From a virus, in the IMG/VR virus record IMGVR_UViG_3300037882_001356, positions 1 to 59,691 of that record: a stretch of DNA of 59,691 nucleotides, one strand, 5' to 3'. Positions 1-7,692 of the stretch are shown one piece after another. The translations under genes and the position numbers were made by a program. The stretch's first letter is position 1. Each line of letters opens with the position of its first letter. The notes beneath the pieces are model-generated. The model was not told where the DNA came from. It saw nothing but the letters and a program-made list of their open reading frames with translations, and did not search any database.

Positions 1-2
1 AT

Positions 3-170
3 ACCGGGAAGCTGATCGGCGTGAACGATACCTGTGTGCTGTTGCAGGATGCCGCGATTGTCTACGAGACAGGCGCGTTTACGGATAGCAAGTGGAAGGA
101 CGCGCAAAGCCTGCCGCAGCCGGTGTACGTGATGGTGTCGGCGGTGGAGTCCTTCACGGTGATCCGGTGA
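3..170 (+). CDS. C-terminal fragment of a small hypothetical phage protein
   Basis: The window begins inside this frame, so only the last 55 residues are visible, ending at the TGA at 168-170. The piece looks beta-rich (LIGVNDTCVLLQDA, VYVMVSAVESFTVIR). It recalls small DUF6948-type proteins common in phages of this kind, but the fragment is too short for a firm family call. Its stop overlaps the GTG of the next small frame (GGTGA), which suggests translational coupling. Function unknown. Confidence 0.5.
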   Translation, partial: TGKLIGVNDTCVLLQDAAIVYETGAFTDSKWKDAQSLPQPVYVMVSAVESFTVIR

Positions 171-235
171 CGATTCGCAGCCAGAAGGGCCGCTATCGGT
201 CGGGGTCGGGGTCGCGGTCGCGGTCGGGGTCGTAA
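167..235 (+). CDS. 22-residue peptide ending in a (Arg/Gly)-Ser repeat
   Basis: This frame starts with a GTG overlapping the previous stop and encodes 22 residues. The last 12 alternate Arg or Gly with Ser, encoded by six NGGTCG hexamers. Simple dipeptide-repeat peptides behind small hypothetical genes occur elsewhere in planctomycetes. Coupling to the upstream gene is the main support; there is no independent ribosome site. The repeat could equally be a non-coding microsatellite. Confidence 0.35.
   Translation: MTIRSQKGRYRSGSGSRSRSGS
197..232 (+). repeat. Six tandem NGGTCG hexamers
   Basis: Six perfect hexamers of the form NGGTCG (N is C or G) follow each other without interruption. The same hexamer family recurs seven times at 59488-59529, near the other end of the window. 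Both arrays are in frame in small genes and encode X-Ser dipeptides. Confidence 0.9.
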
Positions 236-258
236 TTCAACACAAACAAGGAAAATCA

Positions 259-534
259 ATGCTCATTTGCTCAAACTGTCAGGGGGTGATGAAACCGCTC
301 GCCCACACAAAACCGGGCATCATCGCCGAATGGTGTCCCCGGTGCGGTTGCTACGTGGACTACACCGATGGCGAGTCGGGTTACATCTCACAGACGCCGC
401 GACTCGTTGAGGAAGTTGGTTCCTACTTGGAAAAACTCCGAGAGGATCATGCTAACCGTGAACGGGATCGCTCGCCGACGACGGTACTCGCCAACGCCAT
501 CAAGTGTTTGGCGTCGTTCATTCGCCGGAACTGA
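259..534 (+). CDS. Zinc-ribbon protein, 91 aa
   Basis: The start ATG follows an ACAAGGA ribosome site with a short spacer. Two CxxC knuckles near the N-terminus (CSNC at 4-7, CPRC at 27-30) form a likely zinc ribbon. The rest is a predicted helical, charged region (about 47-91) with no recognised domain. Single zinc ribbons of this size in phages usually bind nucleic acid or protein partners, but no specific role can be read here. It is the first complete gene of the rightward left-arm operon. Confidence 0.75.
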   Translation: MLICSNCQGVMKPLAHTKPGIIAEWCPRCGCYVDYTDGESGYISQTPRLVEEVGSYLEKLREDHANRERDRSPTTVLANAIKCLASFIRRN

Positions 535-608
535 TTCACCGTTGACACACCATGATTTGCACCCTTGAGTTAACCGTCGCCCGTCCTTCCTAACTCATTG
601 CGTGAACT

Positions 609-776
609 ATGCTTATCGAGAATTGGGACGCTTACGCTGTCCTCATAGGTCTGTGCGTGTCCATCTGGTTGACCGCACAAGTGGTTCGCTGTCTGTTGAA
701 CCGCCACGAACACAAGCAACGCATCTCCGTCAAACATGCGGAACGTTGCCGCCGAGGTCGTCCAACATGCTCCTGA
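609..776 (+). CDS. Small membrane protein, 55 aa
   Basis: An ATG at 609 opens a 55-residue frame with one hydrophobic segment (about residues 7-26, AYAVLIGLCVSIWLTAQVV) followed by a strongly basic tail, as in a type II membrane peptide with the tail inside. No good ribosome site precedes it. Its last codons overlap the start of the next membrane peptide at 767. The hydrophobic profile and tight packing with neighbours favour a real gene; function unknown. Confidence 0.5.
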   Translation: MLIENWDAYAVLIGLCVSIWLTAQVVRCLLNRHEHKQRISVKHAERCRRGRPTCS

Positions 777-997
777 ACTACCTTCTATTTCAGTCCGTTG
801 TTTGTACTATTGGGCTATCGTTACTATTGATTTTTTCCATGTGCCAAGCCGCTGCACAAGCGGATCGAATGTCGGAACGTACGTACTGGCAACTCAACAC
901 AACAAGGAACTTGCATGAAAAACCCGAAACAAATCGCCACCGTCCACCGCGTCAATGGGTACATCGACGAAGACGGCGAACCGATGGGCAAAATTGA
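767..997 (+). CDS. Small membrane or secreted peptide, 76 aa
   Basis: The ATG at 767 lies inside the end of the previous gene, with GAGGT eight bases upstream. Residues 3-27 are hydrophobic (LLFQSVVCTIGLSLLLIFSM) and could be a membrane anchor or signal sequence. The C-terminal third is arginine-rich and overlaps the next gene by 83 bases in another frame, so the true protein may be only the first 50 residues. A paired membrane-peptide unit with the preceding gene is possible. Confidence 0.4.
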   Translation: MLLNYLLFQSVVCTIGLSLLLIFSMCQAAAQADRMSERTYWQLNTTRNLHEKPETNRHRPPRQWVHRRRRRTDGQN

Positions 998-1286
998 ACT
1001 CATCGGAGACTGCCCCATCTTCATCGCCGACAAGTTCATCCTTGCCGTTGCGGAGTCGATGGAAGATTACGAAGGTCAATTGATTATCGCCTGCGACTAC
1101 GAAGGTACGATTGTCGCACAAACCAAGATTGCCAACACAACAACGGAACAGTTACGATGGAACGACGCTACCGAGTGCTTGTACTCAATGACTCCTATTG
1201 TCCGACGTGGAACCTTACAAAAACGGTTTACGAAGATGCCGCCGAAGCCGCTGTATTCGCTGAAGGGTTACAGGCGATTGAGATAA
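915..1286 (+). CDS. Hypothetical protein with a suspicious C-terminal overlap
   Basis: A clear AAGGAA site precedes the ATG. The first 80 residues read like a folded acidic domain (IELIGDCPIFIADKFILAVA, LIIACDYEGTIVAQTK). The last 43 residues overlap the next gene in another frame and are basic and low in protein character, so the natural stop may have been lost by mutation near 1150. No family recognised. Confidence 0.65.
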   Translation: MKNPKQIATVHRVNGYIDEDGEPMGKIELIGDCPIFIADKFILAVAESMEDYEGQLIIACDYEGTIVAQTKIANTTTEQLRWNDATECLYSMTPIVRRGTLQKRFTKMPPKPLYSLKGYRRLR

Positions 1287-1756
1287 CGGCGAAGTGGATG
1301 GAAGAACAATCTGCGATTGAGTTCATCAAGAGCTACGCCCCTGTACCACGGCAACGCCCGACGATTTACGAGATGCGACGACGTAACGTTCAGATGTCGG
1401 AAGAGGAACGCAAGCGACGTAACAACGATATTGTTCACGACATTATGAACACGTCGATGAGTCTCGGAAAGATTGCGGAAAAGTATGGCGTGTCCGATCA
1501 AACGGTATCGAACGTCGCCAAGAGCATACCGGGATACGATGGAAAGAAACGCGGTAGTGCAATCACGAAGCATTACGAAGGAACCGTCCCAAAGGAACAA
1601 CGCGAGGAAATTTATCGTCGGTTCCTTGCGGGCGAAAAGCAACAAGACATCGGCAACGATTACGGGGTTGATAATTGGGTTATCAGCTACATTTGCCGCC
1701 AGATGAGAGCCAAACAAAGGAAAGAACAACATGCCACTGACACAACAACAAATTGA
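1157..1756 (+). CDS. Protein with two helix-turn-helix motifs, probable regulator
   Basis: The start is supported by an AACAACGGAA leader. Residues 1-60 form a small alpha/beta domain without a clear family. Two helix-turn-helix motifs follow: MSLGKIAEKYGVSDQTVSNV (about 98-117) and a second at about 155-180 (QQDIGNDYGVDNWVISYI). Two recognition helices in one chain suggest a DNA-binding regulator that contacts two half sites. It lies just upstream of the annealing protein gene and overlaps its start by 26 bases, so it may regulate this early operon. Target unknown. Confidence 0.75.
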   Translation: MERRYRVLVLNDSYCPTWNLTKTVYEDAAEAAVFAEGLQAIEITAKWMEEQSAIEFIKSYAPVPRQRPTIYEMRRRNVQMSEEERKRRNNDIVHDIMNTSMSLGKIAEKYGVSDQTVSNVAKSIPGYDGKKRGSAITKHYEGTVPKEQREEIYRRFLAGEKQQDIGNDYGVDNWVISYICRQMRAKQRKEQHATDTTTN

Positions 1757-2495
1757 CCTCGCCAACGCCTTGAAGGAACCGTTCCCCGCCGATGTTCTCG
1801 GATGGAAACCTCAATCGGTAAAAGGTAATCGTGCCCTTGCGGTCTGCTTTATCGATGCCCGAGACGTGATGAACCGTCTCGATGAAGTGTTCGGTGTTGA
1901 CGGTTGGCAAGACGCCTACGCTCAACAGCCAAACGGTTCCGTGATGTGTCAATTGCGGGTCAAGGTCGATGGCCAATGGATCGAGAAATGCGACGTAGGG
2001 AACGAGTCCGATCAACCAGATAGCGGCGACAAGTTCAAGTCGGCGGTATCGGACTCGTTGAAGCGGGCGGCGGTCAAGTTGGGAATTGGTCGTTACTTGT
2101 ACTCATTGCCGTTGCAGTGGCACGACTACGACCCAACGAAAAAGCAATTCGCTAGCCCGCCACGCTTGCCACCTTGGGCCTTGCCGAAAGGGGCGAAGCC
2201 ACAACCCGCACCACAACAACAGCCTGCAACAACACCACCCGTACAGCCAACGCCTCAGACCGCACCGAACGCGGAGACGATGACGGGTCCGAAGCTACTG
2301 GCTACGTTGAGCGACTACGAGAAGAAGCTCGCGGGCGAAGGACTATGCTCGTTGGGCGATGTGATGTCGAAAGTGGCCGAGCGTACCGACGAATGGGTTG
2401 AGTCGCCTGATAAATGGTCGAAGGAACAAGTCGAAGACGTACGACTGTTTGCGAAGGGGATCGTTGAGAAGATCAAAGCGAAAAAGGGGAAGTGA
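1731..2495 (+). CDS. Rad52/Rad22-like single-strand annealing protein
   Basis: Residues 1-150 carry the pattern of the phage Rad52/Rad22-type annealing family: a start of LANALKEPFPADVLGWKPQS, then GNRALAVCFIDARDVMNRLD, a GW..AY turn, DVGNESDQPDSGDKFKSAVS and LKRAAVKLGIGRYLY. These proteins coat single-stranded DNA and anneal complementary strands in phage recombination and replication. A Pro/Gln-rich linker (about 150-185) leads to a helical tail, which may recruit partners. The ATG has an AAAGGAA site and overlaps the HTH gene. The helicase and nuclease genes downstream fit a recombination module. Confidence 0.85.
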   Translation: MPLTQQQIDLANALKEPFPADVLGWKPQSVKGNRALAVCFIDARDVMNRLDEVFGVDGWQDAYAQQPNGSVMCQLRVKVDGQWIEKCDVGNESDQPDSGDKFKSAVSDSLKRAAVKLGIGRYLYSLPLQWHDYDPTKKQFASPPRLPPWALPKGAKPQPAPQQQPATTPPVQPTPQTAPNAETMTGPKLLATLSDYEKKLAGEGLCSLGDVMSKVAERTDEWVESPDKWSKEQVEDVRLFAKGIVEKIKAKKGK

Positions 2496-2496
2496 T

Positions 2497-2910
2497 ATGA
2501 CGCCATCAGATTTAAGAGTCTGTGCTTTGCAAGTTGAGGAGTCACTGTTAGAAACTGGCGATCCATTTTCCGGCGATGACTGGTCCGCGATGCAGGTTGT
2601 TCGTGCGTATCTCGCCGAGCATCCCGCCGACGATGACGAACCAATCACGGCGAAATGGTTGGAGTCATGCGGATTCCGACTAAGTTGGTCCACCACAAAA
2701 ACAACAAAGTTGGACAATTACAACCAGTCGCTAGGCGATGATGTGACTCAATCATTCATTGAAGTTACGATCAGCAGTGACCGATCAAAAATTGATTTCT
2801 ACGGCATTGACAACCACGAGCTAGGAGTAATGAAGCCGTTAGTAACCCGTGGAGAATTCAAGATGATGGCAAAGATTGTCGGTATAGAATGGAAGGAGTT
2901 AACGAAGTAA
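2497..2910 (+). CDS. Hypothetical protein, 137 aa
   Basis: The start one base after the annealing protein stop, with AAAGGGGA upstream, indicates translational coupling. The N-terminal half is helical and acidic. The second half has WLESCGFRLSWSTTKTTKL and a beta-rich stretch (SFIEVTISSDRSKIDFYGI). No family recognised. The position suggests a recombination or replication accessory, but nothing in the sequence proves it. Confidence 0.7.
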   Translation: MTPSDLRVCALQVEESLLETGDPFSGDDWSAMQVVRAYLAEHPADDDEPITAKWLESCGFRLSWSTTKTTKLDNYNQSLGDDVTQSFIEVTISSDRSKIDFYGIDNHELGVMKPLVTRGEFKMMAKIVGIEWKELTK

Positions 2911-3005
2911 TGTCGCCACTCGAATTTATCGCCCTGTGCGTCGTGACGCTCGCCCTGTTCGGGTTCGCCTACGTCGCCGTGAGTTTGCCCAAACCGAAGG
3001 ATTAA
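2910..3005 (+). CDS. 31-residue membrane peptide
   Basis: The ATG overlaps the preceding stop (TAATG), with AAGGAG eleven bases upstream. Nearly the whole peptide is one hydrophobic helix (LEFIALCVVTLALFGFAYVA) followed by a short Lys/Pro tail, a typical single-pass inner membrane peptide. Too short for family assignment. Confidence 0.6.
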   Translation: MSPLEFIALCVVTLALFGFAYVAVSLPKPKD

Positions 3006-3026
3006 CAACAACCAACAAGGAAGATC

Positions 3027-3605
3027 ATGGAAGGTACAGAAGCAATCACTTGGGAAGTGTACAACGTCGGGATGAGGATGTTCCGCAAGCGGTGGAGTCT
3101 GCTCAAGAGCAAATACCCGATGGTGTACGAACATCTTGATAACCGCGTTCATACGTATTTACTCAACGCTTCCATACGTCACGATCCACGGGGCATGTCC
3201 GTATGGGAATATGCCCGCAACGCTGTGTACTTTGCTCTGTCCAAAGGGATCAACAGCAATCGAGTCAATGGGTTCAGCGACCGCAACACGGTCAAGGGAG
3301 TTCACCAAAAAGACTTCCTTGTTACCGGCGATGATGGTAGACAGTATGACCCAATCGACTATTACGCGGTCGATACCATCAATTGCCCGCAACGATCCAC
3401 GATGGTACGAGACTGCATTGAACGCATCAAGAGCATGCTACCGGAACGATCCTACAAAATCATTCGTATGCACTACATCGACGGCAAGACGCTCGAAGAA
3501 ATTGGCAAAGAGTTGAATTTGACTCGCCAGCGGATTCAGCAGATCGAAGATGCCGCCATGCAACGAGTGCGTGAGAAGTTGCCCCATTTACTTGATGGAG
3601 AATGA
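3027..3605 (+). CDS. Sigma-70-like RNA polymerase factor (first of two)
   Basis: The last 60 residues form a classic sigma region 4: LPERSYKIIRMHYIDGKTLE leading into EIGKELNLTRQRIQQIEDAA, a helix-turn-helix ending with the RIQQIE signature, which contacts the -35 box. Residues about 20-80 look like a region 2 remnant (VHTYLLNASIRHDPRGMSVW, EYARNAVYFAL). The middle is a short linker. At 192 residues it is the size of small ECF-like or phage sigma factors. An ACAAGGAAGATC leader supports the ATG. It probably redirects host RNA polymerase to a phage promoter class. A second sigma-like gene lies at 46178-46831. Confidence 0.85.
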   Translation: MEGTEAITWEVYNVGMRMFRKRWSLLKSKYPMVYEHLDNRVHTYLLNASIRHDPRGMSVWEYARNAVYFALSKGINSNRVNGFSDRNTVKGVHQKDFLVTGDDGRQYDPIDYYAVDTINCPQRSTMVRDCIERIKSMLPERSYKIIRMHYIDGKTLEEIGKELNLTRQRIQQIEDAAMQRVREKLPHLLDGE

Positions 3606-3607
3606 AG

Positions 3608-3688
3608 ATGCGTCAGACCATTGACCGGGATGAGTACGAAGAACCGGATTGCGATGTTGACCTTGGCGGTGAGTCGGGCGGTGCGTGA
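3608..3688 (+). CDS. 26-residue acidic peptide
   Basis: A tiny frame starts three bases after the sigma gene stop, with GGAG just upstream. It encodes an acidic peptide (DEYEEPDCDVDLGGESG). Its position directly behind the sigma gene would suit a small modulator, but this is speculative. Confidence 0.35.
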   Translation: MRQTIDRDEYEEPDCDVDLGGESGGA

Positions 3689-3708
3689 GTGTCTTACAAA
3701 GAATGTTG

Positions 3709-3736
3709 TTGACTATTCAGGATGAGCGTGTATGAT
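3709..3736 (+). promoter_or_regulatory. Promoter before the helicase gene
   Basis: TTGACT at 3709-3714 and TATGAT at 3731-3736 are separated by exactly 16 bp. This is the same design seen at the other promoters in this window. It lies 24 bases before the start of the helicase gene. Confidence 0.75.
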
Positions 3737-3759
3737 AGCGGGACCAACAAAGGAAGGTG

Positions 3760-6174
3760 ATGACGATGGAATACACGGAGTTTATTGAGTCGAAGACTCA
3801 ACTAGGAGGGATGACGGGATTCAATCCGCATTGGATTCCCGACTTCCTGTTTGACTTTCAGAAGTATTTGGTTGACTGGTCGATCCGTAAAGGGTGTTGT
3901 GCTACGCTTGCTGATTGCGGACTCGGAAAAGGATTACGCCCAGATTGCCCAGTTCTTACTCCTAAAGGGTTCGTTCCTTTAGGTTCATTATCAGTTGGCG
4001 ACAACGTGATTGGGTCTGATGGTAAAGAAACAAAAATTACTGGCGTTTTCCCACGCGGTATTCAACCTCTTTATCAAGTGACATTTTCTGACCAATCTTC
4101 TGTTGTGTGCGACTCTGACCATTTGTGGAATGTTAAATCGCAGAATGACAAATCGCGTGGCAAAGATTGGCGTACTTTAAGCACCGAAGAGTTGTCAAAA
4201 TCAAACTTACGTTATGGACATGACGGCAAGAGTCGAACATGGCACATACCTATGGTTGATCCTGTTCGTTATCCAAAACAACAACTTCCAATTGACCCAT
4301 ATTTTCTTGGTGTCCTCTTGGGAGACGGAAGTATTTGTAATAACTCCGTCTCTTGGTGCAAAAACGACGCAGAAATATCTGAGCGTATTTGTCAAGTAAT
4401 ACCGGATGAATTAGAGCTAGTACGTGTTGACTCTGAAGAACGAGCAACCGTCTGGAAGGTTGTTGGAGTAAAAGGAAAGCCAAATAAAGTAATGGGATAT
4501 TTGCGAGACTTGGGTCTTAGCGAATCTCGGTCTTGGGAAAAATTTGTACCAGAACAATATCTTATTTCAGACGTAGATGACCGCATTGCTTTATTGCAAG
4601 GTCTTATGGACACGGACGGATACGCTGGTGAATCACCAGAATTTACCAGTTCATCAGAAAAACTTGCGTTAGCAGTTCGTTGTATCGTCGAATCTCTTGG
4701 TGGAACAGCTTCGATTTCTATCAAAGAACATCCAACATACACATACAAAGAAGAACTTCGGACAGGAAGGCCATGTTATCGCGTAGTAATGACATTGCCG
4801 CAATTTGTTAATCCTTTTCACCTGAAGAGAAAGGCAGACAAATATAGAACGGCATCACGTGGTCTTGGTCGTTGGATTGATTCAATCGAGCGATGCGGAG
4901 AAGGTGAAACTATTTGTATTAAGGTTGAAGCAGAAAACGGGTTGTTCGTTATTGATCGACATATTGTTACCCACAATACGATTCTGCAATTAGTGTGGGC
5001 AGAGAACATTGTCCGCGAGACGAACAAGCCTGTCCTGATTCTCACTCCTCTCGCCGTTGCTTCACAAACGGCACGGGAGGCGGAAAAGTTTGGCATCGAG
5101 TGCCAAGTATCTCGCGACGGCAAAGCCACGTCGAAGATCGTAGTGACCAACTACGAACGGTTGCACTACTTTAACCCGTCCGATTACGTCGGGGCCGTGT
5201 GCGACGAGTCCAGTGCGATTAAGCACATGGACGCCAAGCGTACTCGTGGTATCACCGAGTTTATGCGATTGCTGCCGTATCGGTTCCTGTGTACTGCAAC
5301 ACCTGCCCCCAACGATTACGTCGAACTTGGTACGTCTGCCGAAGCGTTGGGCGAGATGGGGTTTCAGGACATGGTAACGAAGTTCTTCAAGAAGAACACT
5401 AAAGGCGGACAACATGGGTGGGCACGGTTGAAGTACGAACTCAAGGGACACGCCCACAAAGACTTTTGGCGGTGGGTCTGTTCGTGGGCGAGAGCAGTAC
5501 GCAAGCCATCGGACCTAGGTTTCGAGGATGGAAAATTTGAGTTGCCGGAACTCATCACCCATGAGCATGTGGTCGAAGCTAAAACGAAGCGTCCGGGGTT
5601 CCTGTTCGACATGCCCGCGATTACGCTCGAAGAACAACGGGAAGAACGGCGGCGGTCGATGCCAGAACGCTGCGAACAAGTGGCGGAACTGGTCAAAGAC
5701 AAAGAAATCTCGCTCGTGTGGTGTCACCTGAACAACGAAGGAGACTTACTCGAAAAGATCATCCCAGACGCGGTCCAAGTGTCTGGATCGGATAGCGACG
5801 AGAAGAAAGAGGAATTGTTCCTTGCATTCTCGTTAGGTCAAATCAAACGACTGGTAACGAAGCCAGTTCTTGCAGGATGGGGCTTGAACTTCCAAGTGTG
5901 CAACCATGAAACGTTCTTCCCGTCCCATAGTTTTGAGCAATACTATCAAGGTGTGCGACGGTGCTGGCGATTCGGTCAGACGAAACCTGTCACCGTTGAT
6001 ATTGTTACGTCGGAAGGTGAACGCGGTGTATTGGAAAACTTGCAACGCAAAGCCGATGCCGCCGATGTGCTGTTTAGCAAGCTGGTCGAACTGATGAACG
6101 ACCACTTGAAGATTGCCCGCTCTAATCCATTTACCAAACAGTCGACGCTTCCGTCGTGGCTGGTAAACAACTAA
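3760..6174 (+). CDS. SNF2-type DEAD-box helicase/ATPase interrupted by an intein
   Basis: Without the 349-residue insert, the host protein is about 455 residues. The Walker A loop ADCGLGKT is split between K and T by the intein. The DEAD-type Walker B is VCDESSAIK, motif III is CTATPAPN, and the C-terminal RecA-like domain has ETFFPSHSFEQYYQGVRRCW followed by RFGQ (motif VI). Phage SNF2-like helicases of this form act in replication or recombination. ATG at 3760 is preferred over GTG 3757 because AGGA at 3751-3754 has a five-base spacer to it; ATG 3766 is also possible. Its own promoter lies at 3709. Splicing is needed to rebuild the ATP-binding loop. Confidence 0.9.
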   Translation: MTMEYTEFIESKTQLGGMTGFNPHWIPDFLFDFQKYLVDWSIRKGCCATLADCGLGKGLRPDCPVLTPKGFVPLGSLSVGDNVIGSDGKETKITGVFPRGIQPLYQVTFSDQSSVVCDSDHLWNVKSQNDKSRGKDWRTLSTEELSKSNLRYGHDGKSRTWHIPMVDPVRYPKQQLPIDPYFLGVLLGDGSICNNSVSWCKNDAEISERICQVIPDELELVRVDSEERATVWKVVGVKGKPNKVMGYLRDLGLSESRSWEKFVPEQYLISDVDDRIALLQGLMDTDGYAGESPEFTSSSEKLALAVRCIVESLGGTASISIKEHPTYTYKEELRTGRPCYRVVMTLPQFVNPFHLKRKADKYRTASRGLGRWIDSIERCGEGETICIKVEAENGLFVIDRHIVTHNTILQLVWAENIVRETNKPVLILTPLAVASQTAREAEKFGIECQVSRDGKATSKIVVTNYERLHYFNPSDYVGAVCDESSAIKHMDAKRTRGITEFMRLLPYRFLCTATPAPNDYVELGTSAEALGEMGFQDMVTKFFKKNTKGGQHGWARLKYELKGHAHKDFWRWVCSWARAVRKPSDLGFEDGKFELPELITHEHVVEAKTKRPGFLFDMPAITLEEQREERRRSMPERCEQVAELVKDKEISLVWCHLNNEGDLLEKIIPDAVQVSGSDSDEKKEELFLAFSLGQIKRLVTKPVLAGWGLNFQVCNHETFFPSHSFEQYYQGVRRCWRFGQTKPVTVDIVTSEGERGVLENLQRKADAADVLFSKLVELMNDHLKIARSNPFTKQSTLPSWLVNN
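3931..4977 (+). mobile_element. Class 3 (WCT) intein with LAGLIDADG endonuclease, 349 aa
   Basis: The insert starts with Gly where most inteins have Cys or Ser, then LRPDCPVLTPKG matches block A. Block B ends in CDSDHLWNV with Trp66. Block F has Cys329 (ETICIKV), and the end is IVTHN with Thr347, followed by Thr as the +1 extein residue. The Trp, Cys and Thr positions are those defining class 3 inteins, where the block F Cys starts splicing instead of residue 1. Two LAGLIDADG motifs (FLGVLLGDG at 125-133, LLQGLMDTDG at 221-230) mark a homing endonuclease. The DNA here is visibly more AT-rich than the flanking helicase, a sign of separate origin. Confidence 0.9.
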
Positions 6175-6190
6175 CAACAAAGGAAGTTCC

Positions 6191-7189
6191 ATGAATGTGC
6201 TAGATCAGAAAGTTACCGATAGGTACGCCATCTACAATGGTGACTGTATTGAGGTTATCAAGGGAATACCTGATAAAACAGTCCATCTTTCCTTGTACTC
6301 ACCCCCATTTTGCGGGCTTTTCCACTATTCCTCTTCCGAACGGGATATGAGTAATTGCCGTAGCTACGAAGAGTTCTTCGTTCACTACGGGTTCCTTGTC
6401 AGCGAGTTGCACCGCATCACGTTACCAGGACGTTTGACCGGGGTTCATTGCATGGACGTGCCGAGTAACGGAGCGAACTTAGGCGGGAAGTTAATTGACT
6501 TCCCCGGCGATATTATCCGCCTGCACGCCGAACTAGGGTTCGATTACGTGGCTCGTTACTGCGTGTGGAAGGAACCTCTTGCCGTGCGTAATCGGACGAT
6601 GGCGAAAAGCCTTGCTCATCGACAACTGACGGAAGACTCGAGCTTGTGTGACAATGCGTCGGCGGATTACCTGTTGATGTTCCGCAAGCGTGGGGAGAAC
6701 AAAATCCCCATCACGCACACGACGGGGTTAGCAACGTATGCGGGGTCACGTCCCATTCCGCCAGAGTTATTGAAGTACAAGAACTACAAAGGAAACCAGA
6801 TCAAAAATCGTTACTCGCATTGGATTTGGCGACAATATGCGTCCGCGTTTTGGGATGATGTTCGCATCGAGCGTGTGTTGCCGTACCGAGAATCACGCGA
6901 ACCGGAAGACGAGAAGCACATGCACCCGCTGCAATTGGACGTTATTGAGCGTTGTTGCGTGTTGTGGTCCAACCCCGGCGAGACAGTTTTGACTCCGTTT
7001 ATGGGTGTGGGTAGCGAGGTCTATGGTGCGTTGATTAACGGACGCAACGCTATCGGCATCGAGTTGAAGCCGAGTTACTACAAGCAAGCGGTGAAGAACG
7101 TGGAACTAGCGTTTGCCGAACAAGTGGTACAAGAAGACTTGTTCGCTCAAATGGTCGATGCGGAATCCAACCCCGATGAGGCGGAATGA
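6191..7189 (+). CDS. DNA methyltransferase, N4/N6 type
   Basis: Residues about 20-45 give motif IV in the form LSLYSPPF (the (D/N/S)PP(Y/F) catalytic loop) behind NGDCIEVIKGIPDKTV. Near the C-terminus, ETVLTPFMGVGSEVYGALIN and NAIGIELKPSYY form the SAM-binding motif I region, so the order (catalytic then SAM) is that of beta-class enzymes. The enzyme would transfer a methyl group to adenine N6 or cytosine N4 in DNA. No partner endonuclease with a specificity domain is adjacent, so it may be an orphan protecting phage DNA or acting in regulation. AAAGGAAG precedes the ATG. Confidence 0.88.
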   Translation: MNVLDQKVTDRYAIYNGDCIEVIKGIPDKTVHLSLYSPPFCGLFHYSSSERDMSNCRSYEEFFVHYGFLVSELHRITLPGRLTGVHCMDVPSNGANLGGKLIDFPGDIIRLHAELGFDYVARYCVWKEPLAVRNRTMAKSLAHRQLTEDSSLCDNASADYLLMFRKRGENKIPITHTTGLATYAGSRPIPPELLKYKNYKGNQIKNRYSHWIWRQYASAFWDDVRIERVLPYRESREPEDEKHMHPLQLDVIERCCVLWSNPGETVLTPFMGVGSEVYGALINGRNAIGIELKPSYYKQAVKNVELAFAEQVVQEDLFAQMVDAESNPDEAE

Positions 7190-7692
7190 TGATCGACCCA
7201 CAACAACTGATAGCGTCGATGGCCGAAAAGATCTACGTGATGTCCACCCACCTAACAACCGTTGCGGAGCGTAAGATGAAGCACAACCCACCACTTGACG
7301 CCACCTACGATGATATAATCAAGTGGGCTTTCCGTCGTGCTTATATTCACGAGGATGGCAATTTGAACAAGGTTTCCAAGCGGCTAGGAGTGTCCCTCAA
7401 GACCTTGTATAATTGGCGAAATAAATGGGGCATTTGTGAGTCAATAAAAGATGGCCGCGAGATTATCCATTTCGGAGGCGATAGCGGCGGGTATCGAGAT
7501 ACCGCCCCTGAACGAACCGGCGAAGTTGCTCAAGAAACGGGCCAAGTTGACGGGGGCGTTCGATTGTGCGGACACGTTGGGGCAAGTCCTGAACATGGTG
7601 AAAATCTACGGGTGGGTGAGGGACTTCCGCTTCCATCCGTCCCGCAAGTGGGAACTGGACATTGCATGGCCGGAGTTGATGATCGCGGTTGA
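7186..7692 (+). CDS. Helix-turn-helix protein; C-terminal part doubtful
   Basis: Translation is coupled to the methyltransferase (ATG overlapping its TGA). Residues about 60-90 have a clear HTH with NLNKVSKRLGVSLKTLYNWR, similar to Fis-type DNA-binding tails. From about residue 90 the frame becomes Gly/Glu-rich and overlaps the nuclease gene by 242 bases in another frame, so a frameshift near 7430-7450 probably removed the original stop. The likely product is a short DNA-binding protein of 85-90 residues. Regulator or DNA-end binder; function not proven. Confidence 0.6.
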   Translation: MMIDPQQLIASMAEKIYVMSTHLTTVAERKMKHNPPLDATYDDIIKWAFRRAYIHEDGNLNKVSKRLGVSLKTLYNWRNKWGICESIKDGREIIHFGGDSGGYRDTAPERTGEVAQETGQVDGGVRLCGHVGASPEHGENLRVGEGLPLPSVPQVGTGHCMAGVDDRG

